Shown piece after piece: positions 29,298 to 41,399 of a stretch of 64,000 bases of DNA; within the stretch, counting starts at the first letter, position 1, and each line of letters begins with the position of its first letter. The stretch covers positions 185,562,936-185,626,935 of the forward strand of contig CM077676.1 in assembly GCA_039707655.1 (NCBI GenBank), in the 5' to 3' direction. Both the position numbers and the translations under genes were made by a program. Below the pieces are notes generated by a model. The model worked only from the letters and a program-made list of their open reading frames with translations, did no database searches and was not told the DNA's origin. The stretch is from Elymus sibiricus. Its lineage: Eukaryota; Streptophyta; Magnoliopsida; Poales; Poaceae.

Positions 29298-29857
29298 TTA
29301 TTCAACTTGACCACTAGACTGAGGATGATATGGAGATGCAATTCTATGATTAACATCATATTTAGCAAGCAATTTACGGAAAGCACCATGAATAAAATGT
29401 GAACCACCATCAGTCATCAAATATCTAGGGACTCCAAACCTCGGAAATATAACTTCTTTAAGCATTTTAATAGAAGTGTTATGATCAGCAGTACTAGTTG
29501 GAATAGCTTCTACCCAATTAGTAATGTAATCAACAAAAACTGAGATATGTGTATAACCATTAGAGGAAGGAAAAGGTCCCATATAATCAAATCCCCAAAC
29601 ATCAAATGGTTCAATAACAAGTGAATAATTCATAGGCATTTCCTAACGTCTACCAACATTACCAATTCTTTGACATTCATCACAACATAAGACAAACTTA
29701 CGTGCATCTTTGAAAAGAGTAGGCCAATAAAAACCAGACTATAATACCTTATGTGCAGTTCTATCTCCCGCATGGTGTCCTCCATATGCCTCGGAGTGAC
29801 ACTTCTGTAGGATTTGTTCCTGTTCATGCTCAGGTACACAGCGTCTAATAACACCAT
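29298..29857 (-). pseudogene. E4 integrase (partial, broken)
   Basis: Zinc region with RVIxRC-like remnants in a shifted frame, then the core: WGFDYMGPFPSSNGYTHI (first Asp), FGVPRYLMTDGGSHF (second Asp) and [10 protein letters not shown] (Glu). TAG at 29739-29741 and 29643-29645 interrupt it, and the reading stops just after the catalytic Glu near 29298. The C-terminal part is cut off by E3. Confidence 0.82.
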
Positions 29858-29902
29858 CTACTCCTTGTTTATATAAATGTGGGTCATTCCAAAAGTAATG
29901 TC

Positions 29903-30661
29903 TTAAATCAAAGAACTTTTCTTTTGTTGGTATGTGAAACTAGGTGGTATATATTTAGCAAAAATGTAATTAGCATAGTATGCATACCAAGGAGTATGAC
30001 GAGAAGCATTTATTGCAGCTAATTGTTCATCAAGAAAACTATCATCAATAGGCAGTGGGTCATCAAGAACATTTTCCATTCTAGACAAATTATCAGCTAC
30101 GGGATTGTCAGCTCCCTTTCTATCAATAATATGAAAATCAAATTCTTGTAGCAAGAGAACCCACCTAATAAGTCTAGGCTTAGCATCTTCCTTTTCCATA
30201 ATGTATTTAATATCAGCATGATCAGTGTGAATATTTACTTTAGAATCAACAATGTAAGATCTGAATTTCTCACATGCAAACACAACTGCTAAAAATTCTT
30301 TCTCAGTAGTAGCATAGTTTCTTTGTGCACTGTCTAGAGTTTTACTAGCATAATGAATAAGATTCAATTTCTTATCAACTCTTTGTCCTACAACAGCACC
30401 AACAACATAATCACTAGCATCACACATAATTTCAAAGGGTAGGTTCCAGTCAGGTGGTTGAAAAATAGGTGCATAAATTAAGGCTTTCTTAAGTATTTCA
30501 AAGGCTTCTACGCAATCATCATCAAAAACAAATGGCACATCTTTTTGCAAGAGATTAGTAAGAGGCCTAGAAATTTTAGAGAAGTCTTTTATAAACCTTC
30601 TATAGAAATCAGCATGACCAAGGAAACTTCTTATACCTTTGATATCTTTAGGACATGGCAT
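29903..30661 (-). pseudogene. E4 RT thumb and RNase H
   Basis: Starts with [21 protein letters not shown], the RT connection, followed by RNase [51 protein letters not shown] and the terminal [11 protein letters not shown]. The catalytic acids are present. It is one base out of frame with the RT upstream; a G seems missing near 30738, where MVNEV should continue as a [13 protein letters not shown] sequence. Confidence 0.85.
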
Positions 30662-30729
30662 TTTCTCAATAGCATCAACTTTAGCTTTATCAACTTCAAT
30701 ACCTCTTTCAGAAATTTTATGCCCAAGGA

Positions 30730-33383
30730 CTATACCTCATTTACCATAAAGTGGCACTTCTCCCAATTCAAGACGAGATTAGTTTCTTCACATCTCTGCA
30801 AAACTCGATCAAGGTTCCTCAAGCAATCATCAAAAGAAGTTCCGTAAATGGAGAAATCATCCATGAAAACCTCAACAATCTTTTCACAAAAGTCAGAGAA
30901 TATAGCAGGCATACATCTTTGAAAGGTAGCAGGTGCATTACATAAACCAAAAGGCATACGACAATAAGCATAAGTTCCAAAAGGACAAGTAAATGTGGTT
31001 TTCTCTTGATCTTCTGGTGATACAGGTATTTAAGAGAAACCAGAATAACCATCTAGGAAACAAAAGTGTGTATGCTTAGATAATCTTTCTAGCATTTGAA
31101 CAATAAAAGGCAAGGGGTAATGATCTTTTCTAGTAGCTTTATTTAATTTTCTAAAATCAATTACCATCCTATAACCGGTTACAATTCTTTCTGGGATAAG
31201 TTCATTTTTATCATTAGGAACAACAGTAATACCTCCTTTCTTAGGAACACAATGAACAAGACTTACCCATCTACTATCAGCTATGGGATAAATTATACCT
31301 GCCTCCAGAAGCTTTAGTATTTCAGTTCTTACCACATCCTTCATTATACGATTTAGCCTTCTTTGATGATCAACAACTGGTTTAGCATCTGGCTCCATAA
31401 GAACTTTATGCTGACATAGAGTGGGGCTAATGCCCTTAAGATCATCAAGAGTATATCCAATGGCTGCACGGTGCTTCTTCAGAGTTTTAAGTAATCTCTT
31501 CTCTTCATGCTCTGAAAGATTAGCACTAATAATAACAGGATATATCTTCTTTTCATCAAGGTAAGCATATTTAAGTGTATCAGGCAATTGCTTCAAATCA
31601 AACACAGGATCACTCTTTGGTGGAAGAGGGTCTCCCAAAGTTTCAACAGGCAAATTATGTTTAAGAATAGGTGCTTTTTTAAAGAACAACTCATCTATTT
31701 CATTTCTTTCATTCATATGCATATCATTTTCATGGTCTAGCAAGTATTGTTCTAAAGGATCAGTAGGGGGCACAACAATAGAAGCAAGACCAATAATTTC
31801 ATCTTTATTGGGTAATTCTTTATCATGAGGTTGTCTATGAAACTTAGAGAAATTAAATTCATGGGACACATCACCAAAATTAACACTGACAGTTTCTTTA
31901 TTGCAATCAATCTTAGCATTAACTGTATTCAAGAAGGGTCTACCAAATATAATGGGACAAAAATCATCTTGTGGTGATCCAAGAACAAGAAAATCAGTAG
32001 GGTATTTGATCTTACCACACAAGACTTCAACATCTCTATCAATCCCAAGTGGAGTAATAGTATCTCTATTTGCAAGCTTAATAGTGACATCAATATCTTC
32101 AATCTCAGCAAGTGCAATATCATTCATGACTTCTTGATAGAGAGTAAAAGGAATAGCACTCACACTAGCACCAATATCACATAAACCATGATAGCAATGA
32201 TCTCCAATTTTAACAGAAATAACAGGCATGCCAATTACCGGTTTGTTTTTATCTTTAGTGTCTGGCTTAGCAATTCTAGTTGCTTCATCACAGAAATATA
32301 TGACATGTCCATCAATATTATCAACCAAAAGATCTTTAACCATTGCAACATTAGGTTCAACTTTAATTTGTTCAGAAGGTCTAGGTGCTCTAATATTACT
32401 TTTGTTAACCATAGTTGAAGCTTTAGCATGTTCCTTAACCCTAACAGGGAAACGAGGTTTCTCAATATAAGTAGTAGGCACAACTGGATCAACATTGTAA
32501 ACAATTGTTTCTTCTTTAACAGTAATAGGTTCCTCATTAAATTCAATAGGTGGATGAAACTTTAACCATTTCTCCTTAGGGAGATCAACATGAGCAGCAA
32601 AAGATTCACAAAAAGTGGCTACTATCTCAAAGTCAAGTCCATATTTAGTACTAAATTTATGAAAAGCATCAGTTTCCATAAAATATTTAACACAATCAAA
32701 CTTAAGATTTATACCTGACTCTTTACCTTTGTCGATTTCCCAATCTTCAGAGTTGCGTTTAATTCTTTCCAGAAGATCCCATTTGAATTCAATAGTTCTC
32801 TTCATAAAGGAACCAGTAGAAGAAGTATCGAGCATGGATTGATCATTATGAGAAAGCTGAGCATAAAAGTTTTGAATAATTATTTCTCTTGAGAGCTCAT
32901 GATTAGGGCATGTGTGCATCATATACTTAAACCTCCCCAAGCTTGAGCGATACTTTCTCCTTCATGAGGCCAAAAATTATATATATAATTCCGATCACGA
33001 TGGACCAAATGCATAGGATTAAACTTCTGGAGAAATTCCAGCTTCAATCGGTTCCAATCCCATGTTCCAGTATCATCACATAGCCTATACCATGTCAATG
33101 CCTTTCCCTCCAAAGATAAAGGGAATACCTTCCTCTTAACTCCATCCTCGGATAAACCTGCAAGCTTAAACAATCCACAAATTTCGTCTATATATATCAA
33201 GTCCATATCAGGATGTACCTTTCCATCTCCCGCATAAGGATCAGCTAGCTGTTTCTCTATCATACCCGAAAGAATTTCATAATAAATATTTTCAGTAGGG
33301 TTAGTAGGTTAAGGGGCAACTCTCAATGCTTCCGATCGAGGTGAAGATACCCTGAACAGGCCCCTCAAAGGATTACTTTCCAT
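30730..33383 (-). pseudogene. E4 gag, protease and RT (broken)
   Basis: Gag starts at ATG 33383 (MESNPLRGLF) with TAA at 33309. The gag core is in 32919-33263 (LEGKALTWYRLCDDTG, FLQKFNPMH, ESIAQAWGG). A one-base shift near 32940 leads to a 636-codon frame 31030-32940 with the protease (GLCDIGASVSAIPF, IIFGRPFLNTVNAK) and RT start (RMVIDFRKLNKATRKDHYPLP). TAA at 31030 ends it within SGFS. RT resumes in the same frame at 30957 with MPFGLCNAPATFQR and catalytic VFMDDFSIYG. E5 encodes a similar protease but the gag sequences differ, so E4 is a different family. Confidence 0.87.
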
Positions 33384-33460
33384 AGTGACAAGTGACAGTT
33401 AATTTCAGCACGTAATATAAATGTTTCCTTACCAAATTCCACTCACCAAAGGCGCTTCAC

Positions 33461-33478
33461 TCCCCGGCAACGGTGACA
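33461..33478 (-). other. E4 primer-binding site, degenerate
   Basis: Minus strand TGTCACCGTTGCCGGGGA, two changes from the E5 tRNA-Asp site, 11 bases from the LTR end. Confidence 0.75.
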
Positions 33479-33489
33479 GAAAAGAGTCC

Positions 33490-35022
33490 TGATGACCCAC
33501 AAATATAGGGGATCAATCGTAGTCCTTTTGATAAGTAAGAGTGTCGAACCCAACGAGGAGCAGAAGGAAATGACAAGCGGGTTTCAGCAAGGTATTCTCT
33601 GCAAGTATTGAAAGTAGCGGTAACAGATAGTTTCGGTAGCAAAATAATTCGTAACAAGTAACAACTAACAAGTATAATAAAGTGCAGCAAGGTGGCCCAA
33701 TCCTTTTTGTAGCAAAGGACAAGCCGAAATGATCTCTTATGTAAAGCAAATAGTTCTCGAGGACACATGGGAATTCTCATCTAGTCACTTTCATCATGTT
33801 TGTTTGATTCGCGTTCGCTACTTTGATAATTTGATATGTGGGTGGACCGGTGCTTGGGTGATGTTCTTACTTGAACAAGCCTCCCACTTATGATTACCCC
33901 CTCTTGCAAGCATCCGCAACTATGAAAGAAGAATTAAGATAAATCTAACCATATCATGAAACATATGGATCCAAATCAGCCCCTTACGGAATAGCGCATA
34001 AACTAGGGTTTAAGCTTCTGTCACTCTAGAAACCCATCATATATTTACTACTCCACAATGCCTTCCCTTAGGCCCAAATATGGTGAAGTGTCATGTAGTC
34101 AATGTTCACACGACACCACCAAAGGAAGCAACAACATACATATCATCAAAATATCGAACGAATACCAAATTCACATGATTACTTATGACAAGACTTCTCC
34201 CATGTCCTCAAGAACAAAAGTAACTACTCACAAATCATATTCATGTTCAAGATTAGAGGGGTATTCAATAGCATTAAGGATCTGAACATATAATCTTCCA
34301 CCAATTAAACCAACTAGCATGAACTACAAGATGTAATCAACACTACTAGCAACCCACAAGTACCAATCTCAGGTTTTGAGATAAAGATTGAATACAAGAG
34401 ATGAACTAGGTTTTGAGATGAGATGGTGCTGGTGAAGATGTTGATGAAGATTGGTCCTCCCATGATGAGAGGATCATTAGTGATATCGATGGCTTCGATT
34501 TCCCCCTCCTGGAGGGAAGTTTCCCCGGCGGAATCGCCCCGCCGGAGAGCAAAATTGCTCCTGCCCAGGTTCCGCCTCGAGACGGTGGCGCTTTGTCATG
34601 CAAGTCTTCTTCTGATTTTTTCTAGGGCAAATGGCTTCATGTAGTGGAAGATGGGCCCTGGAGGCCTGCCAGGGGCGCCACAAGCTCGGGGGGGGGGGGG
34701 GGGGGGGGCGCCCAGGGGGTAGGGCGTGCCCCCCATGCTTGTCGCTTCCTGGTGGGTCCCCCTCTTGTATTTCTTTAGCTAATATTTTTTATATATTCCA
34801 AAATAAATCTCCATAAATTTTCAGGTCATTTGGAGGTGTGCAGAATAGCTATCTCTGTTTCACCCGTTTCCGGTCCAGAATTCCATCTGCCGACAATCTC
34901 CCTCTTCATGTGAATCTTGCAAAATAAGAGAGAAAAGGCATAATAATTGTATCATAAAGTGAAATAATGACTCAAAACATAATAAATAATAGTAGGAAAA
35001 CATGATGCAAAATGGACGTATC
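33490..35022 (-). repeat. E4 5' LTR (1533 bp)
   Basis: Plus-strand left end TGATGACCCACAAATA and right end GGACGTATCA, i.e. TG...CA on either strand. The right end reads on the minus strand as the common Athila LTR start TGATACGTCC. No coding sequence inside; holds a run of 21 G. Confidence 0.87.
34688..34708. repeat. Run of 21 G in E4 LTR
   Basis: Uninterrupted G from 34688 to 34708, followed by CGCCCAGGGGG. Length in the real genome may differ because homopolymers are error-prone. Confidence 0.8.
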
Positions 35023-37547
35023 AGGGACCCACATGGTCCATGGCCACACGCAAGCAAGTTTCCCCTTATTACGCGAAAAAAATGATTCCTCCCCCTGACA
35101 GCTGGGACCCACCAGTTATATCTTCGCATGGAAGGAAGTGCCTCCTTATTACGTGAAAAAAGATTCCTACCCATGAAAACTGGGACCCACCAGATTGGGA
35201 GGCTGACTTGTGGGCCTAATAGGTTGACGCGTACATAGGGCTTCGTCAACTTAGTCAACAAACGATTCTAGCAGCAATGACCGTTGGATGCTAATCCAAC
35301 GGCCGTGCTGCTTCTTCAATCTCTGATCTTCTTGCTCCAACCGCCCAAACCAGCGCCGATGGGACCGCCTGCTCCTGCCTCCTGTGGCCGGCTGTGCTGC
35401 CACGCAGGCCTCACTGCCCCACCCTACTCCCACCGCTGGCCAGGCCTTCCCTCTACTCACTCACATCCCCTGTTATTCTTCAGCGATGGCAGCCTCACAC
35501 CACAGCCGAACCAGTCAACCCTCGTACTCCCATCCGTGTGGGCATCCACTACCGCATCTTTCCCGGCTCCATGTCGTTCCCTTCTTAGGCCTCTCCGTCG
35601 TCCACCGCCTTGGTGCTCTCAGCGCGGCGCAGTCAACGTGGTCAATGAACGACAGCCATCGGAACAGGACTGTACGCGGTGAGGCTGATAGCTGGACCCA
35701 CCAGCTACATCTTCGCATGCGAGGAAGTGCCTCCTTATTACGCGCAAAAAAAATATGATTCCTCCCCCTTACAGCTGGGACCCACCAGCTATATCTTCGC
35801 ACGCAAGGAAGTGCCTCATTATCCACTGACAGCTGGGACCCACCAGGTCGAAGCGTACGTAGCGTTGTATGTCTGGTCGCGAACGTGTACGTACATACTG
35901 GTCGATCGTTCACTCTGCAAGGATGAACCGTGGCTGAGTAAGTAGCGGCACGTGTCGTAGTAGAGCCCCCGACATGGCAGTTCAGACAGTCCCGTCTAAA
36001 TCGTGTACACGTACGTATAGCCACATGGCAAAGAATACGGCCACGTACGTACATACGGGCGGGGTCTCGAACACCTACTCGCGCATACGTATGGCCAGGG
36101 CTCGTGTACATGGAGAGGCAACGGACGGCAGCAACGGCCTCCTGTTCATTGGCAGCCAACCGGTTGGGTCGGAACGGAGGAAACATCATCGTGTTTATTG
36201 GGAGCCAAGCGACTGGGTCGGAACGCGTCCTGTTCATCGGAAGCCAACCGGCTTGGACGGAACAGCCGAAACAGGGTCCTGTTCATCAACTCGGGGTCTG
36301 GTGTACTGCAAAATAGAGGAAATGGCCTTATGTTCGACTGCCTACAATCGACACGGGGTCCTGTTCATCGGTTGGGGGTCTGGCGTATCGCAAAACGGAG
36401 GAAACGGACTTCTGTTCGAGAGCCTACAGTCAAAACGGGGTCCTGTTGATCGGGAGGGCTCTGGCGTACCGCAAAATGGAGGAAACGGACTTCTCCCCAA
36501 CTGCCTACGGTCAAAACGGGGGTCCTGTTCATCGGGAGGGGTGTGGCGTACCGACTCCACGGGCTACTGTTCATCCATGGTTGACCTCCTCCAGCCTCCA
36601 CCAGCTACTGTTCATCCACCGTCGACTTCCTCCAGCCTCCACCGGCTACTGTTCATCCAGCCTCCACGGGTCCTATTCATCCACCCCCAACCGGTTGGGG
36701 TGTGGCGGCCTCCTCGGGGTCCTGTTCATCCAAGCGCCAACCACCTTCACACGACCAGGGTACTGTTCATCCATGGCCAACCCACCGGCTGGGGTGGGGC
36801 GTATGAGCGGGCGGCTGCAATGGGAACTGTTCATCCACAGCCAACCAACCGGCTCGATCGATGTGTCTCGACTTGTGTCTATGTGTATCACACGCGCGGC
36901 AGCGACGGGCACTGTTCATCGAGAGGCAACCCAACACCAGCTGGCTACGTCTCACACGGGGGCTCGATCGCTTCAGTAAGTAGCGAGAAGGATCGATCGG
37001 GTTCAGTTAGTAGCGAAGGGATCGCTTGGGTTCAGTTAGCAGCGAAGGGATCGCTTGGGTTCAAATAGCAGTGAAGGGATCGCTCAGCTTCAATACGTAG
37101 TGGGATCGATCGCTCGGGTTCAGTACGTGTAGTAGTGCGAGGGATCGATCGATCGCTCGTGTTTAGTAAGCGAACGCCTCACTTGGATTTAGTTAGCGAA
37201 TGCCTCGCACACGCGCACGCGTACGAGAGAAACGCGCAAACCACACTGCATTGCTCGGCCCCGACCACCCACCGTAACCGGGAACTCCCCAAAAATTTCC
37301 TCGCCCTCACTTCTACCATGATTTTTTACATCATGGACGGCCCAAAGAATGTCATGTGGGTGCATCTCCGGCCCGCCCAGGACAAAAAGCCCATTTTCTG
37401 TCATAATTTTTTGTCATAGTAGGAGCCCACCACATCTATGATGATACGTGTTTTTGTCACAATTATTGTCATAGAAGTGTCACAACCATGAGAGAAAAAG
37501 TTTTCGTTCGGGCCATAATGTCACGGATGTGTCTTTTTTTTGTAGTG
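35023..37547. mobile_element. CACTA transposon A, right end
   Basis: Ends at 37547 with a terminal inverted repeat, reverse complement of CACTACAAAAAAAAGACACA. Inward lie GATCGCT-type subterminal repeats (about 36960-37170), then dispersed CTGTTCATCC repeats (about 36130-36940), then GGACCCACCAG/TATCTTCGCA units (35030-35850). The whole 2.5 kb matches 40786-43407 in inverted orientation. No transposase is seen. It is cut at 35022 by E4. ORFs in it are repeat-derived and not genes. Confidence 0.82.
37522..37547 (-). repeat. Terminal inverted repeat of CACTA A
   Basis: On the minus strand it reads CACTACAAAAAAAAGACACA followed by TCCGTGACATT, identical in its first bases to 40786 onwards. Confidence 0.9.
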
Positions 37548-40500
37548 ACCCCTTCGTGCGGGGGATCCTTTTCTTCTACGGGCTGGATTTCCACAATCTA
37601 GCCCCAAATTCCATTCTCTATCTCACCACCTTCATCATTGTCTGCGAGGCGTTCCTGCGCGTGGAACCTCACTTCGGCCTATGGCTGAAGACGTTCTGCG
37701 TGAAGCCAAAGAGCGGTGATGCTAAATTCGCCGAATGCGGGGGTGCCATGATCAGCAAACTCCAGAAGCTGGAGTGGCTGGAAGGCAACTTCATCAACAC
37801 GGTGAAGCTTTGGCAGTGCGAGTGGTTCTACATTACTGAGCCGCTCGCTTCGGGCCAGGCCGAAGCCCCCGCCTTCACAGGTATGCCCCCGCGGAAACTA
37901 GTGTCCTGGCAGAAGCAGGGCCTAGAATGGGGCAACCCGGCCAAAGTTGCCTCTCTCTAGGAGAGGATCTGATCTCTGTAAAAGAGGTTCAAGTTGACGG
38001 ATGTGGTGGACGTGATGCTCCATCACCGCATCCTTCCTCTCCAACTTCGGGCCACCCCCATGTGGCTGTACAAGCCCGAAGACGTAGCACCAGTGCGGCA
38101 TTTCTTCCACACTTCCCTGGACGGGATGTGGACGGCTCTCTTCAAGCCATACCAAAACTTGTTTCCCGAGGCCGAACCCGACCACGGATATAGCGCCGCC
38201 CGCGCTCCATTTGAGGTATAAATCATCTCGCACGTTCAGCAGGATCCCTTTCATGGTGTCTATCTGATCCTTTTCTTATTGTAATCAGAAATGGGCGCCA
38301 ATGGCGGCGCTCATCAAGTGCTCGACGCCGCTCCCTGAAGACGACCAGACCCCCGAATTGAAGGCCCTCCTAGCCACAGATCCCCCAAAAGCTCCTGTAA
38401 AGGCAAAGAAGGAGCTGGGGAAGGAGAGGGCGGGTCTTCGGATCCGAGATCCCTCGGACGCTAAGTCCAAGGAAGTCCAAGCTCTATCCTCTGATGAGGA
38501 GGAAGAAGTGGGAGGAGAGCGCTTCTTCCCCGAAGAGGAAGAGGGCGGCGTCCGAGGATGTCGTGGGGGCCAACGCCCCTCGAACGCGAAGGTGCCTTAT
38601 AAAGGCTGTCGATGCCACCCCCAGCAAGGCCCCCTCCGCAGCCGAGGTCGTCCCCTCCGAGTCAAAGGACGACCTTACTGGGACGCGTTGGGAGAGACCC
38701 CAACCAAGGAGGTACACACTTTGTTCCCTTGTATGCTGTTAGTGCTCTAATCCTTCGCTTTGCAAGTCTAATTTGCTCGATTGCCTATTTTCAGTCCACA
38801 ACGCTCCCGCCTCAGCGACAAGGGGTCGTCAAGCGGGCTTCCTCCTCCTAGTGCCTCAGAGGAGCATCACCCCTCCCCTGCTACCCGCGATGGGCTAGGG
38901 GGGGCGACCTCTCAGCCGATCCCAGCCGTACCTACCACGGGGGCGGTGCCGAGGTCTCCATGGCCGAGGTCGACGCCTCCGTCCACAAAGATGCACCGGA
39001 GAAGGCCCCCCTCCTCGAAGGGAGTGGAAGAGCGGGAACAATCGATAATCTCAGCTCCTGTTGATCCAGAGCCACCTCGGTAGCCGACAACAACGGTGAC
39101 TCCTCCTTTGAGGGAGATGACCAAGGTGGCCCATCCATCCCGACCTGCTGGAGGGCAGGTGTCCACGAGATGGACCGAAGAGATGGAGGCGGCCCTGACG
39201 AGCTCCTCTATCGTTGCCGAGCACCGCGTCCTTCTGGGTGCAGCGCTAAAGAACTACCGGTCCGTAGAGGCCGGTATAAAGGAGGCCTTCAAGGGCCTTT
39301 ATGAAGGTTTTGAGGTGAGGTCTAATCATGTTTTAAAATCACGTCAAGGCGTAGAACTTTTTGGCACTAGGCGTGTCTAATAGTCCTTATGTAATAAGTA
39401 GAATTCAATATGTCCGAAGACGTTTACTTCTGCAAATACTTGTTATAAGTGTATAACCCAAGTATCCCCCGAGCCCCGAGTCAGATGCAATAATCTTACT
39501 CGGGGATCATAGGGAAGAAAGGTAGATAATTTAAAGCAAACAAACAGTAGCCCCCGAGACCCTGATCGGATACGAATAGCCGATCAGGGGATCCAGTCAT
39601 CCAAGGATGCTAACGATGTGTTTTGCAGGTTTTGGCCTCGGTTTCAGCATCTACCTCAAAAGAGGTAGAAGAGCTGAACCATAAGCTCGATCGGTCCCAG
39701 AGGGACATAGATCTGCTTAGAAAGCAGATGGAGTGCTCTGAGGGTAAGCAAGAGCCAACATACCTTAATATTGTATTTTTAGGCATGAGGCAGTTGATTT
39801 GAGCTCTAAGGCGTGTGCGAACATGTTGCAGCTACCTCCTTGGAGCTTGAGAAACTCTGCTCCGAGCTTCAAAGAGCTTGGACAGAAGCCGAACAGCAAA
39901 AGGCTGTGGCGAAGCAGGCCAGCTAAGAGTTGGCCAAGGAGAAAGAGGCCGGCAAGAAGTGCGCGGTCCGGGTCACGGAGGCCGAGGGGGACCCGGAGGT
40001 GCTGTACAAGCAGTGTGATGCCCTCTAGGAAGAAAAGAACAAGCTCGCCTCTGAGCTCAAAACCACGAGCTCGGCCTACAAAGAGGCCACGACCCAGGCT
40101 AGAGCGGACCGCGAAGTGCTTCAACAGGTGAAGCAGATCGCCGCTGGTAAGCCATACCTGCTTCGCTGTGTTTTTGGCGACCGCCGGTTTGCCCATCTTA
40201 TGCAAGTCTGGTGTTCTTTAGAAGCCTTCAGGAACCTGCCATGGAGTGCTTTGGATGCCGGCACCTACTTCTCCGCCCGCCCCGAGGAGTCTACGGAGAA
40301 GACCTTCTGGGCCCAATTCCAGGCGCCCGAGCATCCTCCCCTGCTGAACAATCAGATGAAGCAGCTGGACGAGCTGGTACATATAGCTCGGCCAGTGATG
40401 GAGGATATTTGCATCAATCTCTAGCCGTAGGAGCCGCTGCCGACCAGCTTATTCGGCCTGGTGCAGAGATTGCGAGGCGCAAGCCCCTAGGTGAAAAACT

Positions 40501-40676
40501 AGAAGCGGTCGGCATGCTTGGAAGGCGCGGAGCGAGCCTATGTGCCCACAATGGCGCATTACCCGAAGATCAAGCCGCTCGCGATCACGTCGGGTCCTCC
40601 AGAAGGGAAGAAGCGGACGCCTGAGATGTTTATGTCCGAGGTCCGCGAAGGTGCTGACCGAGGCGCAATGCTCTAA
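37548..40676 (+). pseudogene. E7 antisense gene: PF04195-type domain plus coiled coil (broken)
   Basis: Seven exons by canonical sites: 37548-38215, 38289-38711, 38795-39314, 39629-39743, 39832-40146 and 40222-40676, with the first exon(s) lost left of 37548. Exon 37548 holds the domain: FVRGILFFYGLDFHNLAP, CEAFLRVEPHFGLW, then VVDVMLHHRILPLQLRATPM and DVAPVRHFFHTSLDGMW. 39629-40146 encode coiled coil (SKEVEELNHKLDRSQRDIDL, ELEKLCSELQ). The last exon has FWAQFQAPEHPPLLNNQM. Breaks: TAG, TGA and TAA within about 30 bases at 37958-37987, a frame change in exon 38289-38711, TAG in 39832-40146 and others. The number of lost upstream exons is unknown. It is a pseudogene. Confidence 0.72.
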
Positions 40677-40785
40677 GTCCGAACTCCGATTCTGAGAGGT
40701 CCCTTTGTATGCTGTGTTAATTTTTGTAAAAACCAAGTAGTATTTATGCTGATTAATCGTTTGTATCCAACATGTTGATTTCATT
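37548..40785 (+). mobile_element. E7: fragment of a fourth Tat element (antisense-gene region)
   Basis: Unique 3.2 kb between the two CACTA ends, almost all of it a multi-exon gene of the family seen as the antisense gene of E3. The parent gag-pol would lie on the minus strand and is not in the window. Both borders are transposon ends, so the insertion of A cut the gene's N-terminus. Confidence 0.65.
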
Positions 40786-41149
40786 CACTACAAAAAAAAG
40801 ACACATCCGTGACATTATGGCCCAAACGAAAACTTTTTTGGCCATGGTTGTGACACTTCTATGACAATAATTGTGAGAAAAACACGTATCATCATAGATG
40901 TGGTGGGCTCCTACTTCTATGACAAAATATTATGATAGAAAATGGGCTTTTCGTCCTGGGCGGGACAGAGACGCACCCGCATGACATTCTTTGGGCCGTC
41001 CATGATGTAAAAAATCATGGTAGAGGTGAGGGCGAGGAAATTTTCGGGGAGTTCCCGGTTAGGGTGGGTGGTCAGGGCCGAGCGATGCAGTGTGGTTTGC
41101 GCGTTTCTCTCGTACGCACGCGCATGTGCGAGGCGTTCGCTAACTGAAC

Positions 41150-41390
41150 CTGAGCGAGGCATTTGCTTACTGAACCCGAGCGATCGATCGATCCCTCGCA
41201 CTACTGCACGTACTGAACCCGAGCGACCAATCCCACTCCGTACTGAAGCCGAACGATCCCTTCGCTGCTAACTAAACCCGAGCGATCCTATCACTGCTAA
41301 CTGAACCCGAGCGATCCCTTCGCTACTAACTGAACCCGATCGATCCTTCTCACTGCTTACCGAAGCCGATCGAGCCCCCGTGCGAGACAT
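41150..41390. repeat. CACTA B subterminal repeats, GAGCGATC type
   Basis: Tandem-like units of about 30 bases built on CTAACTGAACCCGAGCGATC, at least six copies. The mirror set is in CACTA A at about 36960-37170. Subterminal repeats of this kind are where CACTA transposases bind. Confidence 0.75.
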
Positions 41391-41399
41391 AGCCAGCCA

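Larger units (their letters stand above)
29181..35022 (-). mobile_element. E4: Athila-type LTR retrotransposon, interrupted by E3
   Basis: Minus-strand element: 5' LTR 33490-35022, degenerate tRNA-Asp-type primer site, gag, protease, RT, RNase H and most of integrase. It breaks off at 29181 inside integrase exactly where the E3 LTR ends, so E3 inserted into E4 and the rest of E4 should lie left of the window. The LTR starts TGATACGTCCATTTTGC on the minus strand. GGGAC directly outside the LTR (35023-35027) is the candidate target duplication in CACTA A. Confidence 0.87.

Noticed and set aside
37548..40785. Reading the space between the two CACTA ends as a single transposon with internal ends
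   Set aside because: The ends face each other (TAGTG then CACTA) and flanking triplets differ, so the segment lies outside both elements.
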